A DNA stretch of 64,000 nucleotides, taken from contig JAVTVY010047966.1 of the NCBI GenBank assembly GCA_036873755.1, positions 124,001 to 188,000 on the forward strand, read 5' to 3'. A program made the position numbers and the translations under genes. Within the stretch, counting starts at the first letter, position 1. Every line of letters begins with the position of its first letter. The notes beneath the pieces are model-generated. The model was not told the DNA's origin. It searched no databases and was given only the letters and a program-made list of their open reading frames with translations. Shown here piece by piece: positions 1-9,439 of the stretch. The DNA is from Hanleya hanleyi (taxonomy: Eukaryota; Mollusca; Polyplacophora; Lepidopleurida; Hanleyidae).

Positions 1-1
1 G

Positions 2-418
2 AAAGAGAGGCGGGAGACAGAAGATTTAGCGAGGGCCGTGAGAGAATATTGGCTGGGTGAAATAAAGAAGTGGACACGGAACAACACGAACATCACACCG
101 CTCGCCTGGGCCGACCTCCATGATCTAGTGACAAGGGCGCCGGCCGATTTGCTGGGGCGAGATTGGTTAGACTGCCTGAGAGATGTGTTGGACGAACACC
201 ACCACCACCACCAACAACAACAAGAGTTCGTCGACATAGCAGACGTGCCACGAATCCCACCAGCGCGCTTTCTGGACGATCTACCGGTGGCAGATTCCTC
301 CTCTGATGACGATGCGGAGCGAGAGCCTGGCCAACAACAACAAGAACAACAACAACAACAACAGCCTAGTCGGTTTGTTTTGCAGCCTGGCCGGTACTTT
401 TCCGCCAGTTTGGAGTAG
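2..418 (+). CDS. Partial protein with His and Gln runs, open at the left window edge
   Basis: The frame is open from the first bases of the window to the TAG at 416-418, so this is the C-terminal part of a longer gene. Visible are a charged N-terminal part with Trp residues, a His5-Gln4 run near the middle, an acidic stretch (SSSDDDAERE) and a second Gln-rich run, then a hydrophobic-aromatic tail. CAC/CAA trinucleotide repeats encode the runs. I do not recognise a family. The gene is followed by AATAAA at 437-442 and by a histone-type stem-loop at 468-483, the same 3' signal as the two RING genes, which suggests it belongs to the same element. A role cannot be given. Confidence 0.55.
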   Translation, partial: KERRETEDLARAVREYWLGEIKKWTRNNTNITPLAWADLHDLVTRAPADLLGRDWLDCLRDVLDEHHHHHQQQQEFVDIADVPRIPPARFLDDLPVADSSSDDDAEREPGQQQQEQQQQQQPSRFVLQPGRYFSASLE

Positions 419-467
419 ACAGGCAAACTCCTCCTGAATAAAACAGGGTAAACAAATTGACCTTAAC

Positions 468-483
468 GGCCCTTTTCAGGGCC
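468..483 (+). terminator. Histone-type 3' stem-loop after the partial gene
   Basis: GGCCCTTTTCAGGGCC forms the 6-bp stem and 4-nt loop of replication-dependent histone mRNAs. It is preceded by AAC, followed by ACCCCA, and 8-20 nt downstream by a purine-rich element (ACGAAAGGGG). It lies 50 nt after the stop at 416-418. An AATAAA at 437-442 lies between, so both types of 3' end are possible. Confidence 0.75.
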
Positions 484-616
484 ACCCCAATCTTACGAAA
501 GGGGAACTTCTAACTTGGCACATTCAATTCAAATCAGGTCCTACATGGTGAATCTCCTCTCCTCTATATTCTATGATTACCAATCTCCAACCCCCCAAAA
601 AATCCCTGCCCTCAAC

Positions 617-632
617 GGTCCTTTTCAGGGCC
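617..632 (+). terminator. Degenerate extra copy of the histone-type stem-loop
   Basis: GGTCCTTTTCAGGGCC keeps the fold with one G-U pair and is followed by AACCCC. Two weaker half copies (TTTTTCAGTG then TTCAGGGCCAACCC) follow at about 667-698 and 703-726. The interval 484-960 otherwise holds only these decayed copies and two similar T-rich blocks near 770 and 860. Confidence 0.5.
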
Positions 633-1064
633 AACCCCTAGCCTTTCAAACACAGTAGACCCCTTTTTTCAGTGTTCAGGGCCAACCCCTAAACCTTCCT
701 CCTTTTTCAGTGTTCAGGGCCAACCCATGCAAAATCCCCTCTACCCATCTCCCACACCTCACAACAAAATTTTTTTTTTACACTCGGCTTTTTCCGGACC
801 ATCTCGGTAGTGCTCAATCTCCCCACCTCTCTCATTACCAATCTCCCACAACGAAAACATTTTTTTTTTACACTCGGCTTTTTCCGGCACTATTCGGTTA
901 CCGTACATTCATACTAATACCTGGGCGCTGTTAGTAGGAAGTTTCCATTTACTAAGTGTTATTTACCTATTGTTACCTAGGTGTGTGCATGTGCAGGAGT
1001 TGTGTTTTTTTTTGTTTTTTTTTGTGCTTTGAATTAGAAGCTTCCTCTTTCGAAAGATTGGGGT

Positions 1065-1080
1065 GGCCCTGAAAAGGGCC
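1065..1080 (-). terminator. Histone-type 3' stem-loop of RING gene 1
   Basis: On the minus strand this reads GGCCCTTTTCAGGGCC, preceded by AAAC and followed by ACCCCAATC and a purine-rich element containing GAAAGAGGAAG. It starts 19 nt after the stop codon of the RING gene at 1100. The core and both flanks match the histone consensus, including AAAGAG, which can pair with the U7 snRNA 5' end. Confidence 0.82.
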
Positions 1081-1099
1081 GTTTGGAAGATGTAAGGGG

Positions 1100-1940
1100 T
1101 TACATCGTTCGGGTCAGGTTTTCTCTCCTCTGGGCACACACGGGGCATTCGAGGGCGATGAGTTTACACTCTATGGGGTTGTCAGTGGACATAGGCTGTG
1201 GTGTTCGTGCATGTCTGTGAATACAGGATAGACGCAAGGCTTGGTGTCCACATGGAAATATAGCGTATTTGGCGAAGCGACTACAGCATTCGACACAGCG
1301 TAAATACTGTGGCGCTTTCCATATTGTGTCTGGCCCCAGTCTTCTTCTTATTGCGGTAGAGTAGTACTCCATCTCTTGCTGCTGTAAAATAGCCATCTCT
1401 TCTTGTTCTTTTTTTTCTCTTTCTGTTTCTTGGTCTTCTCCCAACTCATCTTGTAATGGCGGCTGTAAAATGGCCATCTGTTCTTTTTCTTTTTTTCCCC
1501 CTTTCTGTTTCTTGGTCTTCTTCCAACTCATCTTGTAGGAGTTGAGCAATCTGTTGGTAGGGACTGCGACTATTGTCCACTCCATCCATGATTTCACCGG
1601 TTGCTTCTTGGTCTTGGGCTTGTTCTTCATGTTGTTTGAAGACATCTTGTAGCACTCGGTCAAACCGTTCGTATTGGAGAGTACTATTGGCGGTGACATC
1701 CGCTGCCTCTTCTCCTCCTTCGTGGTGTTCAATATCGATGAAATCGCCCTCTACCGGTTGGTGTTCTTGTTCATCATCTATGAATAGGTCTTGTAAGATG
1801 GTGTCAAGCCAATCTTCATCGTGATCCATATCGATGAAATCGCCCTCTACCGGTTGGTGTTCTTGTTCATTATCTATCAATAACTCTTGTAATAGGTTGT
1901 CAATCGCTCCATCAATATCCATTTGTTCAGCCATAGCCAT
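1100..1940 (-). CDS. RING-finger protein 1 (probable E3 ligase), frame break near 1490
   Basis: Starts at the ATG at 1940, 37 nt below a TATA box. The N-terminal half is acidic with an internal repeat (EQEHQPVEGDFID occurs twice) and a second repeated block (DELxEDQETER). The C-terminal part has RING ligands CVEC, then FPCGH, then a Cys/His pair, then ECPVC, so a zinc-binding ubiquitin-ligase fold is likely, slightly irregular in the middle pair. The acidic half and the RING half lie in different frames; the switch falls in a T7-C5 run at about 1490-1501 and may be a mutation or a homopolymer error. It is divergent from RING gene 2 and shares with it an inverted-repeat 5' region and a histone-type 3' end. 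Substrate unknown; interference with ubiquitin or apoptosis signalling is inference. Confidence 0.72.
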
Positions 1941-1976
1941 GATGTAGTTGTGAATGAATGGATAGACACTGCGCGT

Positions 1977-1984
1977 TATTTATA
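1977..1984 (-). promoter_or_regulatory. TATA box of RING gene 1
   Basis: TATAAATA on the minus strand, 37 nt upstream of the ATG at 1940; it is the mirror copy of the box at 2936-2943. Confidence 0.75.
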
Positions 1985-2935
1985 GTCTAACCGTAGAGCG
2001 CGCGCATGAGCGCGCGGACGTCAGCGAAATCTCGCCATTGAAAGATTGTGTTTACTCAGGCCCGCTGAAATTTTGTGTTTCTTTTCCATCTTTAAACCGG
2101 TCTCATTTTGCAATAAAGGCGAGTTGACGTGTAAAACTTATTTCAACTTGAACTTGGGGAACTTATCGGGTAGCGTTTGAAAAATTCAGAAGGCTAGCGG
2201 CAGGCTAACCCACTATTTGTAATCATTTTATCGATTTTTAGACCCGTAAGGTTATGGCAGTGGTGGTGTGGAAAACCCAGTAAATTTGAAATAAATCGGT
2301 TTACCTCCGTAAAAATACGTGAGGTGTGTCCCTCACAGCCTTATAATGTCACCCTGAAAATTAGAGCAGGTTTATCGAAAGAAAAGTAGGAATTTTTATC
2401 CTATCACGCTGGCTACGGTAACACAGCACTATACAGTCTGGAGGCAAATGTGAGTACAGCTATGCGTGTCAATGGCTGTGTTACCGTAGCCAGTAAAAAT
2501 TCCTACTTTTTCTTCGATAAACCCGCTCCAATTTTCAGGGTGACATTATAAGGCTGTGAGGAACACACCTCACGTATTTTTACGGAGGTAAACCGATTTA
2601 TTTCAAATTTACCGGGTTTTCCACACCACCATACCCATAACCTTACGGGTCTAAAATCGATAAAACCATTAAAAATAGTGGGTTAGCCTGCCGCTAGCCT
2701 TCTAAATTTTTCACCGATACACGATAAGTTCCCCAAGTTCAAGTTGAAATAAGTTTACACGTCAACTCGCAAATATTGCAAAATGAGACCGGTTTAAAGA
2801 TGGAAAAGAAACACAAAATTTCAGCGGGCCTGAGTAAACACAATCTTTCAATGGCGAGATTTCGCTGACGTCCGCGCAACAATGGCGGATAATGGCGGTC
2901 ACCTTCGGGTGTTTCCGGGCGCTCTACGGTTAGAC

Positions 2936-2943
2936 TATAAATA
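2936..2943 (+). promoter_or_regulatory. TATA box of RING gene 2
   Basis: TATAAATA followed by ACGCGCAGT, 45 nt upstream of the ATG at 2988, in the right arm of the inverted repeat. Confidence 0.75.
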
Positions 2944-2987
2944 ACGCGCAGTATCTCGTCTGCTATCCATTCATTCAGAACTGCATC

Positions 2988-3625
2988 ATGACTACCAGAC
3001 GGGCGCTATTCAACACGATGAACTCACAAGATCCTAGAGAACATAGGGAAGTGATTCACACAAGTGGAGAAGACAACGACCAACATGTTACAATAATTAC
3101 CAGCTTACAGCGGGTGCATGAACATCATATTGCTGTTACGTTGAGACGGAGAGGTGCACAACAAGAGCAAGAGATAAGGGACGCTATGGAAGAAGATGAG
3201 GATCAAGTAACAGACGATGAAGATCTCCCCGAGGTGGAGTGGTTAAATAGTAGACCCCCAGCAACTACAGCCGCTACCACAACGCCGGCTACCGCAACAG
3301 AAATGACAACACCACCACCATCACCTCTAGCAGAGATCGTGCGCCTGAACGTACAGATTGATCAATTAGAAGAGGACAAGTGTAAACTACGTGTACCGCT
3401 GACTAAGGAAGAGAATAAATCCACCTGTACCGTGTGTAACATCGAAGAGACCATGTACGCCTTCTTCCCGTGCGGTCACCTATGCCTATGTCCCGTATGC
3501 TTGGTATCCCTAACATGTATAGGGGGACGTGCCAGTGCAGTGAGACGGAGGAACTGCATATGAAAATACGATGCCCTGTGTGTAGGTCGTGGGTGGCAGG
3601 CGTGAAAAAAAATTTCCGCCCGTAA
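2988..3625 (+). CDS. RING-finger protein 2 (probable E3 ligase), frame break near 3505
   Basis: The ATG at 2988 follows the TATA box by 45 nt. The N-terminal part is charged, with an acidic run and a Thr/Ala/Pro-rich linker (near residues 86-115), then a short coiled-coil-like segment (about 122-140). The RING starts with CTVC, then FPCGH and CPVC, in the first frame, which closes at 3561-3563; the last ligand pair (CPVC) and a basic tail lie in another frame closing at TAA 3623-3625. A one-base shift near 3500-3510 would connect them, so the gene is either broken or misread. It is the divergent partner of RING gene 1 and has a histone-type stem-loop 22 nt after the second stop. Confidence 0.75.
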
Positions 3626-3647
3626 CAGTGTGATGACACTTTTCAAA

Positions 3648-3663
3648 GGCCCTTTTCAGGGCC
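3648..3663 (+). terminator. Histone-type 3' stem-loop of RING gene 2
   Basis: GGCCCTTTTCAGGGCC preceded by CAAA and followed by ACCCCAATC and then CGAAAGAGGAAG. Core and downstream element are nearly identical to those of RING gene 1. Confidence 0.83.
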
Positions 3664-3833
3664 ACCCCAATCTTTCGAAAGAGGAAGCTTCTAACTCAAA
3701 GCACAAAAAACACCAGCTCCCATCACCAATATGAAAACCTAAGGTCTTCACCACAGTAGACTCTTAGTGTTGAATTTTTTTAATACAATTATCTTTGCAA
3801 AGAATGAACACTAACACACATTTTGAATTTCTA

Positions 3834-4243
3834 CTATTTTTATTAACACAGTAGAATGAACGTCTTCACCACAGTAGACTCTTGGTATTGAATTTTTTTA
3901 ATACAATTATACGCTATCAAGGCGCTTAAATGAACGTAGAATGAACATAGAATGAACATAGAATGTAGGAATATGGTAATGTCTGAATGTTCAATGCAAC
4001 AAGACTTGTGTGAAATGGTCAATATTTATGCAACAAGACTATTTTTATTAACACAGTAGAATGAACGTCTTCACCACAGTAGACTCTTGGTATTGAATTT
4101 TTTAATACAATTATACGCTATCAAGGCGCTTAAATGAACGTAGAATGAACATAGAATGAACATAGAATGTAGGAATACGGTAATGTCTGAATGTTCAATG
4201 CAACAAGACTTGTGTGAAATGTTCAATATTTATGCAACAAGAC
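3834..4243. repeat. Two direct repeats of about 205 bp downstream of the CARD-PC4 gene
   Basis: The block starting CTATTTTTATTAACACAG at 3834 recurs at 4039 with few differences; a partial third copy lies at 3740-3800. Read on the minus strand, each copy begins near the stop of the CARD-PC4 gene and contains AATAAA (from TTTATT), so the duplication also doubles a possible poly(A) signal. Confidence 0.8.
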
Positions 4244-5563
4244 TTGTTTGAACTCGTCATCGTCTTTCCGCCCCTGGTGCACGTAGATGAAGGTGGCAAT
4301 CTGTTCACGTGGAATTCTGGGTGGACATGCAGCTTCCAATGCCTGGGCAATTTGCACCTCGTTCACGTCCTGTAGTGCCTCAGTGATGAGCGCGTCTGAT
4401 AGTATACTATTGTCCACACACGTATGCGTGTTGAAGAGCCCGTTCTTGTTCACACAGCCTGCACATTGCTGGATACGCAAGTGTCGAATGCGGGGTCTGA
4501 GATCATCCAGGAATGTGTCGATGTACTTCTTATAAATATACTGAGACACCTGGTCAGACAGGACTTCATGAATTTCAGCTGTGAGACTCTGGAGCTTCCG
4601 CCACGCAGGTATTTTCAGGGTGACGCCCTGAGAACAAGGAATACGCTTTTGCGTATCTGACCTCATTTTCCATTTCCGAATATGCACGAGGAGCATGTTG
4701 TTGAATGTAGAACAGGTGACAAAGATGTCGTCACCCACATAAAATTTCGCTTCGTCACTCCCCTGGTGGTCAATGACCGCATCGACGGCGTAATCAATGG
4801 CCTGTACTCTTATCCAGGTGTCCAACGTCAAGGCGATATGCTTAGGTGGTTTGTCGTCCCAGGCCGGTGCGTTAAAATGCACTTCCTCTTCTTTGACACT
4901 CACAGTTAAATAGGGAGAGAGCTCCCAAGTGTTCGTCTGGGCCGCCTGGTAGGCCTGCTGGATAATGTCATTGATCTCCTGCACAGACATAGGAAGTAGC
5001 ACCTCTTCTTTCGCTTGCTCAGGCATTTGCTGGGGCACTGGCTGAAGCACTTGCTGAGGTATTTCTAAAGGTGTTAGTCGGGGCCGTTTGGGTAGTGCAC
5101 CGGATTTGGCAGGTAGACCGGACTCTTGGTGCGTACGTTTGGTAGCTGTACGCTCTTCGGCGATGTCCATCTCCATGACTAAGATATTATCTTCTGAATT
5201 CTGGGCTTGAAGTAGATCTGCTAGTTCTTCATTTCCCGTCTTCTTCAGCGCCTCCACGAAGGCTAGAAATGCATAGGGGCCACGGCGCAGTAGATCGTCG
5301 ATGAGGGCTCTGTTTTGTCGTGAAGTGGTCTTCTGCGCCAGGATATCTTCGACACCGTGTTTAAGGATTATGTTTTCCACCATAAGCAGATCACATAGTT
5401 CGGCCACATGCTGCATCTCATCAATGAGGCGAACACGGTGCTGTTGAAGCTTAGCTCGCTGGGATGACTCCATGACTGTGGGCTCAGGCTGGTCATTAGC
5501 TGCTAGGGTGAGATAGGCTGGTGAAGTTGCACTGGTAAAATGAAAATCTTCTCCACGTCTCAT
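4223..5563 (-). CDS. CARD plus tandem PC4-like protein
   Basis: Open frame of 446 residues. Residues about 31-118 form a clear CARD (death-fold, homotypic adaptor/caspase interaction): helices with LIDEMQHVAELCDLL, a GVEDIL turn, and the typical end LLRRGPYAFLAFVEAL then KKTGNEELADLL. A basic patch with KRPR lies near 159. Residues ~218-260 and ~272-330 look like two PC4/p15 units (single-strand DNA-binding transcription cofactor fold): strands ending in HIALTLDTW and in VTLKIPAWRKL. A C-x2-C-x9-H-x-C motif lies at 367-382. The conserved part starts at Met31 (5473); the first ATG (5563) is about 100 nt below the TATA box. Possible roles are blocking death-fold signalling and nuclear DNA/transcription work; the pairing itself is unfamiliar to me. 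Confidence 0.82.
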   Translation of the reverse strand: MRRGEDFHFTSATSPAYLTLAANDQPEPTVMESSQRAKLQQHRVRLIDEMQHVAELCDLLMVENIILKHGVEDILAQKTTSRQNRALIDDLLRRGPYAFLAFVEALKKTGNEELADLLQAQNSEDNILVMEMDIAEERTATKRTHQESGLPAKSGALPKRPRLTPLEIPQQVLQPVPQQMPEQAKEEVLLPMSVQEINDIIQQAYQAAQTNTWELSPYLTVSVKEEEVHFNAPAWDDKPPKHIALTLDTWIRVQAIDYAVDAVIDHQGSDEAKFYVGDDIFVTCSTFNNMLLVHIRKWKMRSDTQKRIPCSQGVTLKIPAWRKLQSLTAEIHEVLSDQVSQYIYKKYIDTFLDDLRPRIRHLRIQQCAGCVNKNGLFNTHTCVDNSILSDALITEALQDVNEVQIAQALEAACPPRIPREQIATFIYVHQGRKDDDEFKQVLLHKY

Positions 5564-5589
5564 GCTGCAGTGAGGCCCTCCTCTCGTCA

Positions 5590-5645
5590 GAACAGGCAGG
5601 CAGGCTGGTGAGGCAGGCAGGCAGGCAGGCAGGCTGGTCAGGCAC
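5590..5645. repeat. (CAGG)n microsatellite in the 5' leader of the CARD-PC4 gene
   Basis: Runs of GGCA/CAGG broken by CTGGT, lying between the TATA box (5666-5673) and the first ATG (5563), so it would be in the leader of the mRNA. Confidence 0.8.
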
Positions 5646-5665
5646 CAAACCGCTAAAAATCGCCC

Positions 5666-5673
5666 CTTTTATA
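5666..5673 (-). promoter_or_regulatory. TATA box of the CARD-PC4 gene
   Basis: TATAAAAG on the minus strand, immediately inside the ATGGCGG array. The surrounding bases (CTAAAAATCG... TTTTATACGTTTTT) match 42,451-42,480 of element B. Confidence 0.75.
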
Positions 5674-5687
5674 CGTTTTTCCCACAA

Positions 5688-5905
5688 TGGCGGCCAATGG
5701 CGGTCACCTTCGGGTCTTTCCGGTCAATATCCGCGATTATGGCGGCCAATGGCGGTCACCTTCGGGTCTTTCCGGATTATCCGCCATTATCCGCCATTTT
5801 GGAAAATGGCGGTCAATGGCGGTCACCTTCGGGTCTTTCCGGATTATCCGCCATTATCCGGCATTTTTGGAAAATGGCGGCCAATGGCGGTCACCTTCGG
5901 GTCCA
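5688..5905. repeat. Array of ATGGCGG / GGTCACCTTCGGGT repeats at the element A terminus
   Basis: Four units of about 52-67 bp, each with ATGGCGGYCAATGGCGGTCA then CCTTCGGGTCTTTCCGG. Single related copies lie at 2880-2920 and 6353-6370. ATGGCGG is the core of YY1-type sites, as in the terminal arrays of element B. Confidence 0.8.
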
Positions 5906-8057
5906 TTTGCGTACACTTCGCCATCCATAAGATGGCTTGCGAATCGTGTGTCTCCATTATCGCGGAGCGATATCCGGTGTTTAACCGGATTTTGTTCGGC
6001 CTTCATCCGGCGGAGAACAGACTCGAAAACTCTGATAAATTACAGGTTTTCATACATACCTTGGAAACAGATATTCCCTTGGCTTACAAAATATATAGGT
6101 ATGAATAACTTTCGTATCATCCAAGAGGTGTGGTAGATCTGTAATTTTGAACAAGTAGATCATCACATGACTCGAAAATGGCGGGTTACGTTGGGGTTAC
6201 GTCGGTAGACCTTAGCGGATTGGCTGACGAAGTCACGTGGTATTGATTTCTGGGAATTCCCTCTTGCAGTTTTCCGAAAGTAGTCTGAAATGGATACACA
6301 CGATCCCAGGGTCAGTCTTACCGCGTATAGATGACCGAAATGGTTACAGGTTGCTTCGGGTCTTTCCGGTCAGGGAAAAACCCCAGTACATCAAAAAACA
6401 CGGAGAGACACAGACAAGTCTGGACATGTCCAAAGGTCACGCTCCATTCACCAAAACCGGAAGTGACGTCATTTTTACATCCGGGTGAAATAAGGTCCGA
6501 TCGGTCTTTTGTCTACTACTAACCGGCGACTTTTACAGACATTAATCCCTAATACAACCGTCTTCCCAAGATATCTAAAAGAATATATCATTCGTCTATC
6601 GGATAAGCTAAGATGAAGGCCCGGCTTATCGGCATGGTGAAACAAGTTATGCAAGCTTATCTATGGTGGTCAAAAGCAATTAAATCCGAATGTGCAAAGT
6701 CTCCAATTTCCAACAATGCCCAGATATCTGTATCTTTATATCAGCGATGATGAAGTGGAACAATAGAATGCAGTAGCTCCTACAAGAGACTGTCTAGACA
6801 GTGATATTCCTGAAATATCCCGATAAGAGAATTTCGGGTGCATTAAATTTTAAACCAGAGACCGCACAATCACAGTCTCTAGTACCAGGTATAAATTTAA
6901 CAAAATATGCAAGATTTATCGTTCAAAGAATTGAGCCTAAAGCATATTTTTTCAACTTTTGAAAGCATGTCGTATATCGTTAGTACATTCCACGTTGAGG
7001 AATGGGAAGAAAAGTTATTCTGGTGAAGCCGACAAAGGACCTGCACGCCCACTGCGTCAGTAGTATACAAAGCGTAAATCTCTGAGGATTTGTGGAGGGC
7101 GGAATGTGGAAAAAGAAATGTGGGTTGTAAATGAGGATTGTTTGACGTCACACCAGGAGCTTCAATATGACCCTCCGGCCTTATGGGGTAGTGTAAACGC
7201 AGGAATATCACTGTCTAGACTGTGCATGTGCAGTCCATACGCCAAACTCCTCCTTTAGATGATACCCTTTTAGTATGAAAAAATCTCCATATATTAGATC
7301 GAGTCTATTTTGTAATATCTGATGTTAGTTTATTGGTAAATTTATAATATAGAAAACCGCTTTTTCTAACCCGGGTTGACTGTGGCGATTGAATGCAAAT
7401 GTGCATGGTTCTAACTAGCCTGTCGGCCCGCCTCGGGTGGACTGGACATCTGGCTATGTTCTATCAGTCAGTGATAGTCGTACAGTGCTATGACAATTAT
7501 TAACAAAGCAATGCAGAATATGAAATATGTCAATTTTTTACTTGTATATCTCGGTAAATGGTTCTCAGTGGCAGTCTGTTTTGAGTATAGACCAGAACGT
7601 TGTATTTCACTGAACATTGCATGTGTTTATCGTCAAATTTCAATCGCCGTTTTTGGACACCGATTTTGTGTAAAATTGGTGTCTAATCAAACGTTTTCTG
7701 TGAACTCAGGAAATTATCTTAGCTCAATTAAGAATACACAAAATATCGAAATAAACCTGGCGCGCTTCAGTGAGATTTTGGCCACCATGGAGATCTCACA
7801 GTGAAACATATACTTATTGACTGTAATTGACTGTATAGATTTTAAGATTTTAAGAGATTCTTTTTATCGAGCAGTTATTTCAGATGATCTTTTTAGTCGA
7901 GTGAGAGAAGACTGTATCTTAGTCTATTTGAGAGAAATCAGTTTGTAGCATGAGTTTTAATGCATGTGCATGTCTTTTGGTGTGTTGTGTTGATTACTTA
8001 TGGTTTGCTGGGTTGTTGACTTGCTTTTGTTAGAATTCATAGAATTTTGTTTAATCG
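5906..8057. other. Non-coding stretch right of element A
   Basis: No convincing gene. At 6456-6471 there is an ACCGGAAGTGACGTCA composite (ETS plus CRE) inside a block that resembles 42,105-42,145 of element B, so remnants of the element may reach 6.5 kb. An ATG at 5936 in AAGATGGC context opens a short frame to 6108 without family features. From 6.5 to 8.0 kb the sequence is AT-rich with nothing recognisable. Confidence 0.5.
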
Positions 8058-8110
8058 TCGCTATATAGCTGAAATATTGCCGAACGCGACATTAAACTTA
8101 GTTTATTCTC
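8058..8110 (+). repeat. SINE-like 3' tail
   Basis: CGCTATATAGCTGAAATATT followed by a GCGACATTAAACTTAG-type end and a pyrimidine-rich tail resembles the 3' end of SINEs common in mollusc genomes (family resemblance from memory). A related end, GCGACGTTAAATCCTACTCA, lies near 61,155. Confidence 0.4.
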
Positions 8111-8714
8111 TCTTTCTCCCTCTTTGGCACCATGAGGTGCGCTTTGAAGTGCCAAAATGAAATATCACCTACGAAAGAAAGTTTCAGTTAGCCGGAGGAT
8201 GGCAAAATAAGGAGTCGAAATATCGAGTCAAAATGGGCCGTACGCTTTTCAGAGCTATTGAAGAATATCATGTCTTATGGTCTGAGTAATTTCCCCTCTC
8301 TGGGTCTTAGGGTGTTTGAATAACCGCATCTTGAAGTAGTGGATTTGTGCAAAATCGCCTATTTCGAACTGAAAACAACACATTTTCTCTCCGTGAACAC
8401 ACCAGGCCAGTCTAGAACCAATAACTTTACCCCGAAATATTGGTCGTGTCAGTAGTCAGTTGTTGCCCAAAATATTGCGTATTACACATTATATTATCCC
8501 CTCCATCACCTCACACCCAACCTTGGCAAGCCGCGTTGGGTGTTACAATTCTTGTTGTCGGCGGTGTTCGCTCTTGTCCAGTCAGAAGCCGCACTATAAG
8601 AAACTACCGTTGTGTAGCGTCAATCTGCGACCATGTTCGCTCTTGTTCGTATTCAAATGCCATCCAACTGTTCTGGTAATCTATGAGACCATTTGCTGTC
8701 CAAGCCACTCTAAT

Positions 8715-8900
8715 CGTAGTCCACTCCACGATCGCTTCAATACGGCATCCGACAAGATCCATTTAGAGCAAAGATGTTCCCTAGAGATCGATCTAAAAGT
8801 TCCTGTTTTCTATTACTCCTCGACTGCGCATGAACACAATGGCGTCACTTCCAGTCCAAACCACCTCAACCGTAGTCTACTCGCCGAGAGCTTCAAAATC
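8715..8900 (+). repeat. Degenerate repeat family with NRF-1/CRE-like motifs, copy 1
   Basis: Two units start with TAGTCYACTC.. then CGCTTCAA; between them ACTGCGCATGAACACAATGG is followed by CGTCACTTCC. The same design recurs at 12.76-13.3 kb. Weaker traces extend from 8.5 to 9.44 kb. No coding support. Confidence 0.55.
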
Positions 8901-9439
8901 AGCCAACGGTTTCAAACTTTACCGGAAAATACCCCGCCAGTCAAGGTACCGGAATTGACCTTTCCAAGTTGCTATATCCACCACTTTATCCCTCCTCACC
9001 GCGTCCCGACAGGTTAGACTACACGGCCCACAATCCAGAACGAAAATGCGCTTTCTCTCTTACTCTCCAAGTGCGCATTCACGTATCACTGACCCTACAG
9101 TGGTCATGACCCTGTAGAAAACGATAGTTCAGTCACCCCCACGTCTTGTTCCGAGTGGGCATCCAGGTTTTTCCTGTACCATTCAGAGTTCTCTCCATTC
9201 GAGCAAAGATGGAGCCACCGCTTGGTTGAACGTGTGCACCCTTACTCCCCTACCACACTATCTTATGGCGCATGCCTGGGTCCCAGGAGTCTCGTTGCAT
9301 GGGTGAAATCTCCATGTCTCTCACCCCTCTCGTTCTCCGTAAATCGTCCTACTTTCTCTTGGCATGCTCAATCCATTGCGCATGTGCAGGGTCAAAGATC
9401 AACACCGGTCACGATATCCAAAGGTCAATGGACGCCCAG

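Larger units (their letters stand above)
1938..3000. repeat. Large inverted repeat forming a divergent promoter for the two RING genes
   Basis: Two arms of about 450-480 bp pair almost throughout: left arm ending at 2427 and right arm starting at 2475, with a 47-nt spacer (2428-2474). The innermost 16 bases match perfectly (GCTACGGTAACACAGC and its complement). Similarity runs outward through both TATA boxes and 5' leaders to the two start codons. The right arm has an insertion at about 2880-2915 with two ATGGCGG motifs and the GGTCACCTTCGGGT block also found at 5.7-5.9 kb. It looks like an inverted duplication of a whole gene unit whose coding parts have diverged. Confidence 0.85.
1..5930. 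mobile_element. Polinton-like element A, right-hand part (left end outside window)
   Basis: Compact, mostly intronless gene block with virus-like promoters: a partial gene, two divergent RING genes and a CARD-PC4 gene. It ends rightward in an array of ATGGCGG-bearing repeats. Its terminal promoter (TATAAAAG facing inward, next to that array) is very similar to the one at 42,465 in element B, which has clear Polinton capsid, ATPase and integrase genes. The link to Polintons is therefore inferred from shared promoter and PC4-like proteins. No capsid or polymerase gene is seen in this part, and the exact right boundary is uncertain (5.9-6.5 kb). Confidence 0.6.

Noticed and set aside
5608..6136. 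Overlapping plus-strand frames of 77-166 codons
   Set aside because: Mostly translation of the ATGGCGG repeat; the part beyond 5,936 has no family match and a weak splice donor only.
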